A stretch of 64,000 nt of DNA from Arthrobacter_E sp041360795 (GTDB lineage: Bacteria > Actinomycetota > Actinomycetes > Actinomycetales > Micrococcaceae), in the NCBI RefSeq assembly GCF_041360795.1, contig NZ_JBFUPW010000002.1:124001-188000 (forward strand), in the 5' to 3' direction. Position numbers and translations under genes: made by a program. The stretch's first letter is position 1; each line of letters begins with the position of its first letter. Below the pieces are notes generated by a model. That model was given only the letters and a program-made list of their open reading frames with translations. It made no database searches and was not told the DNA's origin. This document shows, piece after piece, positions 50,970-60,729 of this stretch.

Positions 50970-52859
50970 TCAGGCGTTCTGCCGCAAGGACCGGCGCTGC
51001 ATCTCCAGGCTGAGCAGCTGCCGGTTCAGATCCTGCACCATGGCCGGGTCCGCGTCCGCCCCCATACGTTGCAACTGGCCCAGGAGATCGGCCTTCTGAT
51101 GGGTGATGTCCAGCTCGAACAGCCGGGCCAGGATGTCCCGGCACGCCCTCAGCAATGCGTCCTCGTCGGCCGCGGGGATCATCGCCACCGCCAGTTCGGA
51201 AACCAGCGCGCGCAACGGTTCCGGAACCTCCTCACGGACCGCCTCGACCCACGTGACCGGGTCGGTGGTGCGGGCCGAGCCCACGGCGCGGATGGCGGTG
51301 TGGACGGCCTGGTAGGCGGGCACCACGAAGTGCGCCTGGGAGAACATCTGCCAGTGGCGCTCATCCAGGACCTGAGGTTGCTGCAAGGCGACCTCCAGGG
51401 CCTGGCGCTCCATGGCGGCCGCCGGGTCCCGCGGATCCGGCCTGCCGTACTGCGCGGAGGCATCCACCGTCTCCACGGCTGCCGCTCCCCCGCTCTCCGG
51501 AGACGACGACGGCGCCGCCGAGGCCCGCCGCGCGGCCGTCTGCACCGCGCGGGACACCTCCTCCATGGACATGCCCAGCCAGCCGGCCAGTTCGCGGGTG
51601 TACGCGGGACGCAACGACCCGTCCCGGATCCGGGCCACGATCGGCGCGGCCTCCCGCAGGGCCTGGACCCGTCCCTCCACGGTGTTGAGATTGTGCTTCT
51701 TCAGGCCCACTCGGATGGCGAACTCGAACAGCGGCCTGCGGCTGTCGATGAGATCCTTCACAGCCTGGTCGCCCCGGTGCTGCCGGAGTTCACAGGGGTC
51801 CGCGCCGGACGGCTCGACCGCCACGTAGGTCTGCGCCACGAATCGCTGGTCCTCCTCGAAAGCGCGCAGGGCCGCCTTCTGGCCCGCGGCGTCGCCGTCG
51901 AAGGTGAAGACCACTTCGCCGCCCGTGCCGTCGTCCGAGAGGAGACGGCGGACGATCTTGATGTGGTCCCCGCCGAAGGCCGTGCCACAGGTCGCGACGG
52001 CGGTGGTGACGCCCGCGAGGTGACAGGCCATGACGTCCGTGTAGCCCTCGACCACCACGAGCTGCCGGCCGCGCACGATGTCCCGTTTGGCCTTGTCGAT
52101 CCCGTACAGGACCTGGGATTTCTTGTAGAGCGGGGTCTCCGGGGTGTTGAGGTACTTGGGGCCCTTGTCGTCCTCGAAGAGCTTGCGCGCACCGAAGCCG
52201 ATGACGTCCCCGGTGATGTCCCGGATGGGCCAGATCAGGCGGCCCCGGAAGCGGTCGTACAGCCGGCCGGACCCTTCACGCCCCGTGGAGAACATGCCGG
52301 TCTGCACCAGTTCCTCATCGCGGAAGCCCTTGGTGCGCAGATGGCCGAGCAGCCCGTCCCAGCCCTGCGGGGCGAACCCGACGCCGAACGACTCCGCGGC
52401 CGCGCGGTCGAATCCGCGTTCGGCCAGGAAACGCCGGCCCTCGATGGCGCCCGGCGTCAGCAGCTGGGTGGCGAAGAACTCCGCGGCGATCTTGTGAGCG
52501 TCCAGGAGCTTCTGGCGCTTGCCCACGTCCTCGCGGCGCGGTCCGGTGCCGCCGTCCTCGTAGCGGAGCTCGATGCCGACCTTGGCCGCGAGCTTCTCCA
52601 CCGTCTCGCTGAAGGAGAGGTGGTCCATCTTCTGCACGAAGGAGATGACGTCGCCGCTCTCACCGCATCCGAAGCAGTGGTACGTGCCCACTTGCGGGCG
52701 GACGTGGAAGCTGGGGCTGCGCTCGTCATGGAAAGGACAGAGTCCCTTGAAAGAGCCGATGCCCGCGCTGCGGAGGGTGACGTACCCGTCCACCACCTCT
52801 TTGATGTCGGTGCGCTGGCGGACCGCCTCGATGTCTTCCCTTTTGATCAGTCCAGCCAC
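50970..52859 (-). CDS. dnaG: DNA primase
   Basis: The 629-residue enzyme makes RNA primers for replication. It has an N-terminal CHC2 zinc finger with CPFH and CFGC, an RNA-polymerase core with ERGFDRAAAESFGVGFAP, a Toprim domain with VVEGYTDVMA and FDGDAAGQKAA (catalytic Asp), and a C-terminal DnaB-binding domain. Length is typical of actinobacterial DnaG. It starts 94 bp after dgt on the same strand and is followed by tRNA-Asn. Confidence 0.97.
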   Translation of the reverse strand: MAGLIKREDIEAVRQRTDIKEVVDGYVTLRSAGIGSFKGLCPFHDERSPSFHVRPQVGTYHCFGCGESGDVISFVQKMDHLSFSETVEKLAAKVGIELRYEDGGTGPRREDVGKRQKLLDAHKIAAEFFATQLLTPGAIEGRRFLAERGFDRAAAESFGVGFAPQGWDGLLGHLRTKGFRDEELVQTGMFSTGREGSGRLYDRFRGRLIWPIRDITGDVIGFGARKLFEDDKGPKYLNTPETPLYKKSQVLYGIDKAKRDIVRGRQLVVVEGYTDVMACHLAGVTTAVATCGTAFGGDHIKIVRRLLSDDGTGGEVVFTFDGDAAGQKAALRAFEEDQRFVAQTYVAVEPSGADPCELRQHRGDQAVKDLIDSRRPLFEFAIRVGLKKHNLNTVEGRVQALREAAPIVARIRDGSLRPAYTRELAGWLGMSMEEVSRAVQTAARRASAAPSSSPESGGAAAVETVDASAQYGRPDPRDPAAAMERQALEVALQQPQVLDERHWQMFSQAHFVVPAYQAVHTAIRAVGSARTTDPVTWVEAVREEVPEPLRALVSELAVAMIPAADEDALLRACRDILARLFELDITHQKADLLGQLQRMGADADPAMVQDLNRQLLSLEMQRRSLRQNA

Positions 52860-52953
52860 GGTTCCATCCTAGTCCGGCTGGCAAGCCGGGACGGCCGCGG
52901 TGGGTGGGACGGCCGCGGCTGGTGGGGCGGCCCGGGGACGGAGACCCGCGGGA

Positions 52954-54219
52954 TCACCAGAGCGACGGCAGACTGCCCACGAGGCGTTCGTGCAGGCTCA
53001 GCGCCGATCCGTCCGTCAGCGACGCGACCTGGTCGATGACGACCCGGAAGCGGGCGTCGTCGCTGTCCGCAGCGCGCCAGTCGGCGGCGAACATGGGTTC
53101 CAGGTGCTTGTCCCCCGTGGCGGACAACGCGCTCACGAGAGCCCGGAGCACCTCCTGCTGCCGCTCGTAGATCGGCTGACGGTGGTCCGTGGTCATGACG
53201 AACGTGGTGGCCAGACCCTTCATGACGGCGATCTCCATGACCGTCTCGTCCGGCACCATCAGCTGACCGTTGTACCGGGTCAGAGGGTCCGGGCCGTAGA
53301 CGGACCGGGTCGCCTCTAGAGCGCTCTGGCAGAACCGTCCGATCAGCTGGCTGGTCATGTTCTTCAGTGCGGCCATCGACTTCCGGCTGCCGTCGGCCTC
53401 CCGCACCCAGACGGCGGTCTTCTCGAGACGGCTCAGCGCCTCATCGACCTCGGCCGGATCGGCATGGGGCAGGTACCACTGCCGGGTGTAGCCCACCACG
53501 CGGGCGCGGTGGTCCGGGTTGTCCATCCAGCGCAGCTGGAAATGCCCGGCCACGACAGCGTCCTCCACATCGTGCACGGAATACGAGATGTCGTCGGCCA
53601 GGTCCATGACCTGGGCCTCGATGCAGGTCTGGCCTGCCGGGGCGTTGTCCCGGACCCAGTCGAAGATCGGCAGATCGTCCTCGTAGGCGCCGAACTTGCT
53701 CGTGCGGCGGCCGTGGATCACGGGCGCGTCGGCGGCCTGCCACGGGTACTTGCACGAGGCGTCCAGGCTGGCGCGCGTGAGATTGAGTCCGGCGGGGGTG
53801 CCGTCCGGGGCGAGCACCTTCGGCTCGAGACGGGTGAGAAGCCGCAGGGTCTGGGCGTTGCCCTCGAAGCCCCCGATGTCATGGGCGATGTCATTCAGGG
53901 CGGACTCGCCGTTGTGGCCGAACGGCGGATGCCCCAGATCGTGGGAGAGGCAGGCGGTGTCCACGACGTCGGGATCGCAGCCGAGCGCCCTGCCGAGTTC
54001 ACGGCCCACCTGGGCCACTTCGAGGCTGTGGGTCAGGCGGGTCCGGACGAAGTCGTCCGTGTCCGGGGCGACCACCTGGGTCTTGGCCCCGAGCCTGCGG
54101 AGCGCGGAGGAATGGAGCACCCGCGCCCGGTCCCGCTCGAAGTCGGACCGGTAGGTGTTCTTGGCCGGCTCAGCGACCCAGCGTTCTGAGGCGTGGGCCG
54201 GGTACTGTGCGTCACTCAC
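52954..54219 (-). CDS. dgt: Deoxyguanosine triphosphate triphosphohydrolase-like protein
   Basis: The 421-residue HD-domain enzyme splits dNTPs to nucleosides and tripolyphosphate. The metal-binding HD motif lies in TACLSHDLGHPPFGHNGE, with an upstream His in RLTHSLEVAQVGRELG and a later Asp in QVMDLADDISYSVHDVED. The N-terminal WVAEPAKNTYRSDFERDRARVLHSSALRRL matches the family. It is probably cotranscribed with dnaG, linking nucleotide pools and replication. Confidence 0.95.
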   Translation of the reverse strand: MSDAQYPAHASERWVAEPAKNTYRSDFERDRARVLHSSALRRLGAKTQVVAPDTDDFVRTRLTHSLEVAQVGRELGRALGCDPDVVDTACLSHDLGHPPFGHNGESALNDIAHDIGGFEGNAQTLRLLTRLEPKVLAPDGTPAGLNLTRASLDASCKYPWQAADAPVIHGRRTSKFGAYEDDLPIFDWVRDNAPAGQTCIEAQVMDLADDISYSVHDVEDAVVAGHFQLRWMDNPDHRARVVGYTRQWYLPHADPAEVDEALSRLEKTAVWVREADGSRKSMAALKNMTSQLIGRFCQSALEATRSVYGPDPLTRYNGQLMVPDETVMEIAVMKGLATTFVMTTDHRQPIYERQQEVLRALVSALSATGDKHLEPMFAADWRAADSDDARFRVVIDQVASLTDGSALSLHERLVGSLPSLW

Positions 54220-54335
54220 GCCCTCAGTCTAGTCAGAGCGGGCCCTTCTCCCCCGGCCCATGACGCCATGACCCACGGATTTTCCGCGGACTTCGTCTCA
54301 GAGCGGAACCGGGCCGGGGACCCGGGCCGGGTGAC

Positions 54336-55667
54336 TCAGGTCCGGGCGAGCGTCCCGATGTCCTCCAGGAACGCTTCGCGGACTTCCTCGCTGACGGTCG
54401 CCCGGGTGTCGGCGATGGTCTCCAGGTAGTCGCGCGTCGTGGGACCGCGGCGGCCGGCTCCGGCGCCAGCGCCGAGCGCAGCACCGTCCGCGGCCGCGAG
54501 GGCCGAGCCGCCGGCGTCGTACACCGCTTTCTCCAGGGCCCGCTGGGACGCGCTGCGCGCAGCGAACTCGATGTCCGCCGGGGAGAACCCCTCGCTGCGG
54601 TCCACGAGAGCCTGGATGTCGACGTCCGCCAGCACGGTCGCGGGGATGAACCGCTGCCACATGGCGGTCCGCGCCTCCTCGTCCGGGAGGCCGATCGGGA
54701 TCACGTAATCGAAGCGCCCGTGCCGCAGGAAAGCCGAGTCGAGGGACCGGATGAAGTTCGTGGCGCACACGAGGAGGCGGCCGGGCTGATCACGGAATGC
54801 CGGAATGATCTTGAGCAGTTCGTTCGTCACCCCCTGCAGAGGCGACGGCGGTTCGCCCGAGCGCTGGGCCGCGATCTCCTCCACCTCGTCGATGAACACC
54901 ACCGCGTGCTCCAGCTCCGCGATCTCCAGGAACGTCTCGCGCAGGGCGCCGGCCAGGCCCGCGGGATCGGCCGCGAGACGGGACGGGAACACCTCCACGA
55001 ACGGCCATTCCAGCCGGGAGGCGATCGCCTTGGCGAAGGTCGTCTTCCCGGTGCCGGGCGGGCCGAAGAGCACGACGGCGCGCGGTGGCACCACGCCGAA
55101 CTCCTCCGCGAGCTCGCCTTCCGCCAGGGGCAGCACGAGCCGCCGATCCAGCAGCTGCTTCTCCCGGGTCATGCCCGCGACCTTCTCCCAGAGATCGCGC
55201 GGCAGGATCCGGCCGCCGAGCTGCTCAAGGGCCCCGAGCTCGGCGCGCTGGATGGGGATCCGCCGCTCGTAATAGCGCAGATCCGCCTTCACCTGGAAGC
55301 CGCGGTTCAGGAACGCCTCCACCCGGGTCTCCTGGGTGGGCATGAGCGCGGAGAGCTTGTTCAGGCCGAGGGACGCCATGCGCTGCTCGACGCCGGCGAG
55401 CAGCGAGGTGCCGATGCCCTGCCCGTGCCAGGACTGGAGCGTGGCCAGGAAGACGATCCAGCCCTGGTCATGCGCCGCACGCCCGACGGCGGCCCCCACC
55501 ACCGTGTCCCCGTGCACGGCGACCACGGCGTGGTCCTTCTCGCAGGACGCGAGCACTTCGGCCAGATCGTAGACGGACTCCACGCCGGACGCCTTGAGGG
55601 ATTCCCAGAGGTGCAGGATCCCCTCCACATCCGAGGCGTGGAAATCGCGGATCTTCCAGGTGGTCAT
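54336..55667 (-). CDS. Fusion of a GNAT acetyltransferase domain and an AAA+ ATPase
   Basis: The 443-residue protein joins an N-terminal GNAT domain (about 1-140; acetyl-CoA loop HGQGIGTSLL at 81-90) to a linker and a single AAA+ module (about 180-440). The AAA+ part has Walker A GPPGTGKTT (202-210), Walker B VVFIDE (D260/E261), sensor-1 N304 and Arg-finger-like LRHGRFD. The AAA+ part resembles the FtsH/Spastin-type ATPase group. ATP-driven remodelling of an acetylated or to-be-acetylated substrate is a possible mode; this is inference. An Ala/Gly-rich segment at about 400-412 is an insertion or linker. There is no operon partner beyond tandem orientation with dgt. Confidence 0.9.
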   Translation of the reverse strand: MTTWKIRDFHASDVEGILHLWESLKASGVESVYDLAEVLASCEKDHAVVAVHGDTVVGAAVGRAAHDQGWIVFLATLQSWHGQGIGTSLLAGVEQRMASLGLNKLSALMPTQETRVEAFLNRGFQVKADLRYYERRIPIQRAELGALEQLGGRILPRDLWEKVAGMTREKQLLDRRLVLPLAEGELAEEFGVVPPRAVVLFGPPGTGKTTFAKAIASRLEWPFVEVFPSRLAADPAGLAGALRETFLEIAELEHAVVFIDEVEEIAAQRSGEPPSPLQGVTNELLKIIPAFRDQPGRLLVCATNFIRSLDSAFLRHGRFDYVIPIGLPDEEARTAMWQRFIPATVLADVDIQALVDRSEGFSPADIEFAARSASQRALEKAVYDAGGSALAAADGAALGAGAGAGRRGPTTRDYLETIADTRATVSEEVREAFLEDIGTLART

Positions 55668-55749
55668 GACATCAGCTCCTTCGCCGGCCTCTTCGCCAGG
55701 GTGCCGACATCATGCCACGGGCCACACCGGCGCGGCCAGAGTCGTTCGG

Positions 55750-56373
55750 CTAGAGCAACCAACCGTTCTCCGCGGCGATCCGTGCCGCATCACCGCGGGT
55801 CCGTCCACCTGTCTTCGCCATGGCCGCCGAAAGGTGATTGCGCACCGTGCCCTCCGAGAGGAACACCTCGCGCGCGATGTCGGCCACCGTCCCACCGCCC
55901 GCGGACACCCGGAGCACCTCGACCTCCCGCGCGGTGAGCGGAGATTCCCCCGCCACGAGCGACTCGGCGGCCAGGGACGGAGCGATGACCCGCAGCCCGG
56001 CGTGCACTCTGCGGACGGCGTCCGCGAGCTGACGGGCCGGGGTGTCCTTGACCACGAATCCGGCGGCCCCGGCCTGGAGCGCACGCCGGACATAACCGGG
56101 CCGGCCGAACGTCGTCACCATGAGCACGCGGCAATGCGGGGCTTCCCTGCGCAGTTGTTCCGCCGTGGCCAGTCCGTCCAGACCGGGCATCTGCACGTCC
56201 AGGAGCGCGACGTCGGCCCGCTCCTCCCGCACGGCGACAATCGCTGCTTCACCGTCCCCCGCCTCGGCCACCACCTCGATGTCGTTCTCGAGCCCCAGCA
56301 AGGCGGCGAGCGCACCCCGCACGAGGGCCTGGTCGTCCGCGATCACGAGGCGGATCGCACTGTCCTGCGCCAT
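55750..56373 (-). CDS. NarL/LuxR-type response regulator
   Basis: The 207-residue protein has a receiver domain (RLVIADDQALVRGALAALLG; D53-D57 region with LLDVQMPG as phosphorylation site) and a LuxR-type HTH (PLTAREVEVLRVSAGGGTVADIAREVFLSEGTVRNHLSAAMAK). It is encoded 3 bp after the histidine kinase and belongs to the ABC-transporter operon. It probably controls that operon in response to membrane or antibiotic stress (LiaR/DesR type). Confidence 0.93.
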   Translation of the reverse strand: MAQDSAIRLVIADDQALVRGALAALLGLENDIEVVAEAGDGEAAIVAVREERADVALLDVQMPGLDGLATAEQLRREAPHCRVLMVTTFGRPGYVRRALQAGAAGFVVKDTPARQLADAVRRVHAGLRVIAPSLAAESLVAGESPLTAREVEVLRVSAGGGTVADIAREVFLSEGTVRNHLSAAMAKTGGRTRGDAARIAAENGWLL

Positions 56374-56376
56374 GCT

Positions 56377-57582
56377 CTACATCACCACCGTCAGGCGGAA
56401 GCCGCCCAGTTCCGAAGGGCCCGTGCTGAGGGTCCCTCCCGCCTGCCTGACCCGTTCGGCCAGACCGTCCAGTCCGGTGCCCCGTCCGCTCCAGTGCGAC
56501 GTCGCAGTGTCCCGGGGTCCAGAGGAGAACGCGCGGCCGTCCCCGGAGGCTCCCGCGGCGACGGCGAGCGCGGGGCGCCACGCGCCGTCGTCGTCCACCT
56601 GCACGCCGTCCGCGGACAAGGTGACCCGGCAGCGTGCCGCACGGGAGTGGCGGACCACATTGGTGACGCCCTCGCGCACCACCCAGCCGAACAGCTCGCG
56701 GTGCGCCACGGGAACCTCATCCACGGACCCGGGCAGTTCCGCCTCGATGCCTGCGGACGCGAGCGCGCCGCGGGCCTGGGCCAGCTCCGCGACGACGTTC
56801 ACGCCGCGGTACCCGGCCACCGTGGCCCGCACATCGGCGAGCGCTCCCCGGGTCAGGTCTTCGATGTCCTGCAGCTCGCGGGCGGCGCGGGCCGGGTCGG
56901 CTTCCAGCAGCCGGCCCGCGAGCTCGGCCTTCACGGCCACCACGGTCAGGGAGTGGCCCAGGATGTCGTGCATATCGCGCGCCATGCGGTCCCGTTCGGC
57001 GGCGACCGCCGCAACCGCGAGGTCCTTCCTGGTGGCTTCGAGCTGCTGCCGGAGCTGGATCTGCCGGGCGAAGGCCATCATCATGAACCCCAGGGACAGC
57101 ACGAGCGACGCCTGCATGAACCCCGCCTCCGGCTGCCCGCCGGCCGACTGGAGCAGCAGCGAGCCGACGGCCAGGGCGAGGACCGACACCGCACGCCACC
57201 GGGCGGGCAGCGGCAGCATGGCTGCGGCGCAGGCCACGAACGTCCACGTCCACAGACCGGGAGGGCCGAGGGTGAGCACGACCAGGGCGTTGCTGGCCAG
57301 GAGCACCACCAGGACCACGGCCGCCGTACCGACGCGTTCTTCAGGCTTCTTCCGCGACCAGGCGTACAGCGGGCCGACGGCATAGCAGGCGAAGAAGAGC
57401 ACGGTCAGTCCGGTGATCAGCAGCTTGTTCCCGAGCGAGTCGGCCGGGTCCGCCCAGACCGTGGCGTAGGTGGGCCACGTCCACAGCAGCAGGGAGAACC
57501 CGGCGCCGATGAGCCAGTTCCGGGGCCCGGCCCCGGAACGCCAGCTCACCCATCGGCCGGGTGTCTCCCGCGTCTCTTCCAT
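56377..57582 (-). CDS. Sensor histidine kinase (NarL-partner, DesK/LiaS type)
   Basis: The 401-residue protein has about five to six N-terminal membrane segments and a HisKA_3 dimerisation part with RDMHDILGHSLTVVAVKAELAGRL (His is the phosphoacceptor). The HATPase domain has REGVTNVVRHSRA and GRGTGLDGLAERV. The membrane sensor region suggests sensing in or at the membrane. The ATG start lacks a strong ribosome binding site; TTG 9 bases upstream is possible. It lies between the permease and the response regulator genes. Confidence 0.9.
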   Translation of the reverse strand: MEETRETPGRWVSWRSGAGPRNWLIGAGFSLLLWTWPTYATVWADPADSLGNKLLITGLTVLFFACYAVGPLYAWSRKKPEERVGTAAVVLVVLLASNALVVLTLGPPGLWTWTFVACAAAMLPLPARWRAVSVLALAVGSLLLQSAGGQPEAGFMQASLVLSLGFMMMAFARQIQLRQQLEATRKDLAVAAVAAERDRMARDMHDILGHSLTVVAVKAELAGRLLEADPARAARELQDIEDLTRGALADVRATVAGYRGVNVVAELAQARGALASAGIEAELPGSVDEVPVAHRELFGWVVREGVTNVVRHSRAARCRVTLSADGVQVDDDGAWRPALAVAAGASGDGRAFSSGPRDTATSHWSGRGTGLDGLAERVRQAGGTLSTGPSELGGFRLTVVM

Positions 57583-57599
57583 GAGAACCAATCTAGAGC

Positions 57600-58409
57600 T
57601 CAGACGCGCTTGGTGTCTTTGCGGAAGGCCAGCGCGGCGCCGGTCACGAAGACGGCGAGCCAGACCACGGCGTTCACCACCCAGATCCAGTCCCACGTCT
57701 CGGTCAAGGGGCTGCGGGCGATCTGCCCGATCCCGTAGGCGGGAGAGAAGCGCGCGATGTCCGCGAAGGTGCTGCCCATGACTTCCAGGGGCATGAACAG
57801 CCCGCCGAGCATGGCCATGATCGCAAGCACCGGCCCGAGGAGCTGCATGACGTTCTGGCTCGGCATCAGATAGCCGACCATGAGGCCCAGTGCCGCGAAG
57901 ACGAGGGAGCCGAGCCAGGCGGCGAGGCCAGCCACCACCAGGGTCACGCCATCCAAGTGCACGCCGAAGAGGGCGCCGATCACGAACTGCGCGACGACGG
58001 CGATCAGGCTCATGGCCAGGGCGGCCGCGGCCTTCACCAGGATGTACGCGCCGGGCCGCAGCGGCGTCAGCCTGAGCTGCCGGGACCATCCCTGAGCCCG
58101 TTCGACCGCCACCTGGGACCCGGACGCGGTGGCCGAGGTCATCGCGGCGTACACGGTCAGGCTGATGAGGATGTACTCGCCGTAGCTGTGGGTGCCGCCC
58201 GGGAGCATCTGGTTCTTGTTCGACAGGCCGAAGATCGCGAAGAACAGGGCCGGGATGGCGATGGTGAAGATCAGGGTGCGGCGGTTGCGGAGAAGCCGCT
58301 TGATCTCGATCCACAGGAAGGTGCCGTTGACGCCTCCCGCTGCGGGCTTGCGGTCGACCAGCTGAATGGCGGCCTGCGGGTCCCGTGCGGTGTCGGTGGT
58401 GGCGCTCAT
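57600..58409 (-). CDS. ABC-2 type permease
   Basis: The 269-residue protein has six membrane segments and the layout of ABC-2 export permeases (ERAQGWSRQLRLTPLRPGAYILVKAAAA coupling region, PLEVMGSTFADIARFSPAYGIGQI near the end). It forms an exporter with the ATPase encoded upstream, whose stop overlaps this start (ATGA). Drug, lipid or antimicrobial peptide export is typical. Confidence 0.9.
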   Translation of the reverse strand: MSATTDTARDPQAAIQLVDRKPAAGGVNGTFLWIEIKRLLRNRRTLIFTIAIPALFFAIFGLSNKNQMLPGGTHSYGEYILISLTVYAAMTSATASGSQVAVERAQGWSRQLRLTPLRPGAYILVKAAAALAMSLIAVVAQFVIGALFGVHLDGVTLVVAGLAAWLGSLVFAALGLMVGYLMPSQNVMQLLGPVLAIMAMLGGLFMPLEVMGSTFADIARFSPAYGIGQIARSPLTETWDWIWVVNAVVWLAVFVTGAALAFRKDTKRV

Positions 58410-59338
58410 GCCTGGGCCTCGTTTCCGGTGAGGGTCGACTCGACGGCGGGTTCGGCGTCGTCGCTGGTGAGGGCCACGAAGGCGTCCTCGAGGTTGTTGG
58501 CGCTGACCTCGACGTCATGCGCGTCGGTCTCGGCCAGGAGGAAGCGGAGCACGGTGTCCGAATCCTGGGAGCGGATGGTGACCCGGGCGCCGTCGTACTC
58601 CACGGAATCCACCTCGGGGAGCCGGACCAGCCGCGGATCCTCGTGGCTCAGCGCAGCGCGGATGGTGCGGCCGGCGGCAAGGTTCTTGATCTCTGCGGCG
58701 GTGCCGTCCGCCACCACGCGGCCCTGGCGGACCAGGACGATCCGGTCGGCGTAGGCGTCGGCCTCGTCCAGGTAGTGCGTGGCGAAGACGACGGTGCGGC
58801 CCCGCTGGGCGTCCTGCCGGATGGCGTGCCAGAACTCGCGGCGACCGGTGACGTCCATGCCGGTGGTGGGTTCGTCCAGGATCATCAGCCCGGGGTCCGA
58901 GACCAGGGCCATCGCGAAGCGGAGGCGCTGCTGCTGACCGCCCGAGCACTTCTCCACCCGGCGGTCGGCGAGGCTCGTGATGCCGGCACGTTCCAGGACC
59001 TCCGCCACGGGACGTGGTGAGTCGAACATGGCGGCTGTGAGCTGGACCGTCTCCTTGACGGTGATGTCCCGCAGCAGGCCGCCCGTCTGCATGACGGCGG
59101 CCACCTGCCCCCGGGCGATCGCCTGACGCGGCGTGCCGCCGTAGACCTTGACACTGCCCTTCGTCGGCTCCGAGAGCCCCAGGATCATATCGATGGTGGT
59201 GGTCTTGCCCGCGCCGTTCGGGCCCAGGAAGGCCACCACTTCGCCGGGCTTCACTTGAAGGTCCAGGCCGCGGACGGCTTGCACCGTCCCGAAACTCTTG
59301 TGGAGGCCCTGGGCGTCCACGGCCAGTAGTTGGCTCAT
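58406..59338 (-). CDS. ABC transporter ATPase (DrrA type)
   Basis: The 310-residue protein has Walker A GPNGAGKTT, Q-loop, signature KCSGGQQQRLRFAMAL, Walker B LMILDEPTTGMD and the switch His in FATHYLDEADAY. A C-terminal DrrA-like extension (about 235-310) follows. The start ATG was selected because GAGAA lies upstream; a longer frame to 59461 lacks a ribosome binding site. It is the first gene of a four-gene operon with permease, kinase and regulator. Confidence 0.93.
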   Translation of the reverse strand: MSQLLAVDAQGLHKSFGTVQAVRGLDLQVKPGEVVAFLGPNGAGKTTTIDMILGLSEPTKGSVKVYGGTPRQAIARGQVAAVMQTGGLLRDITVKETVQLTAAMFDSPRPVAEVLERAGITSLADRRVEKCSGGQQQRLRFAMALVSDPGLMILDEPTTGMDVTGRREFWHAIRQDAQRGRTVVFATHYLDEADAYADRIVLVRQGRVVADGTAAEIKNLAAGRTIRAALSHEDPRLVRLPEVDSVEYDGARVTIRSQDSDTVLRFLLAETDAHDVEVSANNLEDAFVALTSDDAEPAVESTLTGNEAQA

Positions 59339-59509
59339 CGTGTTCTCGCATTCCCCGTCTGCCGGATGGATCCGGAAGAGCCTGTGCTCTCCCTCGGTAT
59401 CCATTCGACCCTGGACGGGGTGCGAGGACCCCGGCCGTGCGTCACGTCCCGGGCATGACATCTGTCATGGCCGGGACGAGGCTGGCCGGGGACCGGGGGT
59501 GGCGGGGCG

Positions 59510-60682
59510 TCAGCCGCCCGAGACGTCCAGTTCGGCCGCCTTGATGGTGGCGCGCTGCTCCTCGTTCAGGCTGCGGCTCTCCAGCCAGCGGTCCGGCAGC
59601 GCGGTCTTCTTCGGGGTTCCGGCGCGGCCACGGGGGCCTTCGGCGTCGACTCCCGGGTACGGGGATTCCATGTCCAGCTGGTCGAGCAGCCCGCGCAGCG
59701 TCGCCAGGTCCGGCACCGCGGCGAGCTGGGCGCGCAGGTCTCCGCCCACGACGTAGCCCTTGAAGTACCAGGCCATGTGCTTGCGGATGTCTCGCAGGGC
59801 CTTGCCTTCGTCGCCGAAGGTGTCGATCATGAGTTCGGCGTGCCGGTACACGGCGTCCGCCACCTCGCGCAGGCCGGGGCGGATGCGATCCTCACGGCCG
59901 TCGAACGCGGCCTGCAGATCCCCGAAGAGCCACGGACGGCCCTGGCAGCCACGGCCCACCACCACGCCGTCGACGCCGGTCTGGCGCACCATGCGTTCGG
60001 CGTCCTCGGCGCTCCAGATGTCGCCGTTGCCCAGCACCGGGATGTCGGGCAGGGCCTCGCGCAGACGCGCGATCGAGTCCCAGTCGGCCTTGCCGGAGTA
60101 GAACTGACTCGCCGTGCGGCCGTGCAGCGCGACGGCGGCCACTCCGGCGTCGCGGGCGATGCGGCCGGCCTCGAGGTACGTGAGGTGGTCCTCGTCGATG
60201 CCCTTGCGCATCTTGATCGTCAGGGGGATGTCCCCCTTGGACGCCTCACGGACGGCGGTCTGGACGATCGCGGTGAACAGGTCGATCTTCCAGGGCAGCG
60301 CCGAACCACCGCCACGGCGGGTGACCTTCGGGACGGGGCAGCCGAAGTTCAGGTCGATGTGGTCGGCCCGGTCCTCCTCCACCAGCAGGCGGACGGCGGC
60401 GCCGACCGTGACGGGGTCCACGCCGTACAGCTGGACGGAGCGGACCTCCTCGTCGTCATCGTGTTCGATGATCCGCAGCGATTCCGGGGAGCGTTCCACG
60501 AGAGCCCGGGAGGTGACCATCTCCGCGACATAGAGACCGCCGCCGAACTCACGGCAGAGCCGACGGAAGGCCTTGTTGGTGATGCCGGCCATGGGCGCGA
60601 GCACCACAGGGGTGTCCACGGTGATGTCGCCGAGCTTCAGGGGCGGCAGCTCGATTCTGGTGGGAAGTGCTTCAAGGGTCAC
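59510..60682 (-). CDS. dusB: tRNA-dihydrouridine synthase (DusB-like)
   Basis: The 390-residue FMN enzyme reduces uridines in the tRNA D-loop. It has VVLAPMAGITNKAFRRLC, DLNFGCPVPKVTRRGGGSALPW with the catalytic Cys, KMRKGID, LHGRTASQFYSGKADW and the GDIWSAEDAERM/VGRGCQGRPW FMN-binding end. GTG is chosen because the reading frame before it is Arg/Gly low-complexity and GGAG is 9 bases upstream. Confidence 0.94.
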   Translation of the reverse strand: MTLEALPTRIELPPLKLGDITVDTPVVLAPMAGITNKAFRRLCREFGGGLYVAEMVTSRALVERSPESLRIIEHDDDEEVRSVQLYGVDPVTVGAAVRLLVEEDRADHIDLNFGCPVPKVTRRGGGSALPWKIDLFTAIVQTAVREASKGDIPLTIKMRKGIDEDHLTYLEAGRIARDAGVAAVALHGRTASQFYSGKADWDSIARLREALPDIPVLGNGDIWSAEDAERMVRQTGVDGVVVGRGCQGRPWLFGDLQAAFDGREDRIRPGLREVADAVYRHAELMIDTFGDEGKALRDIRKHMAWYFKGYVVGGDLRAQLAAVPDLATLRGLLDQLDMESPYPGVDAEGPRGRAGTPKKTALPDRWLESRSLNEEQRATIKAAELDVSGG

Positions 60683-60729
60683 CCCACCATTCTCCCGCAA
60701 CGGCGCAAATCGTGCGCGCCGCGCGTTCC

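Noticed and set aside
56377..58518. Single 713-codon reading that would fuse the permease region and the histidine kinase
   Set aside because: The first ~310 codons are an out-of-frame reading of the ABC permease gene; the kinase begins at its own ATG at 57582.
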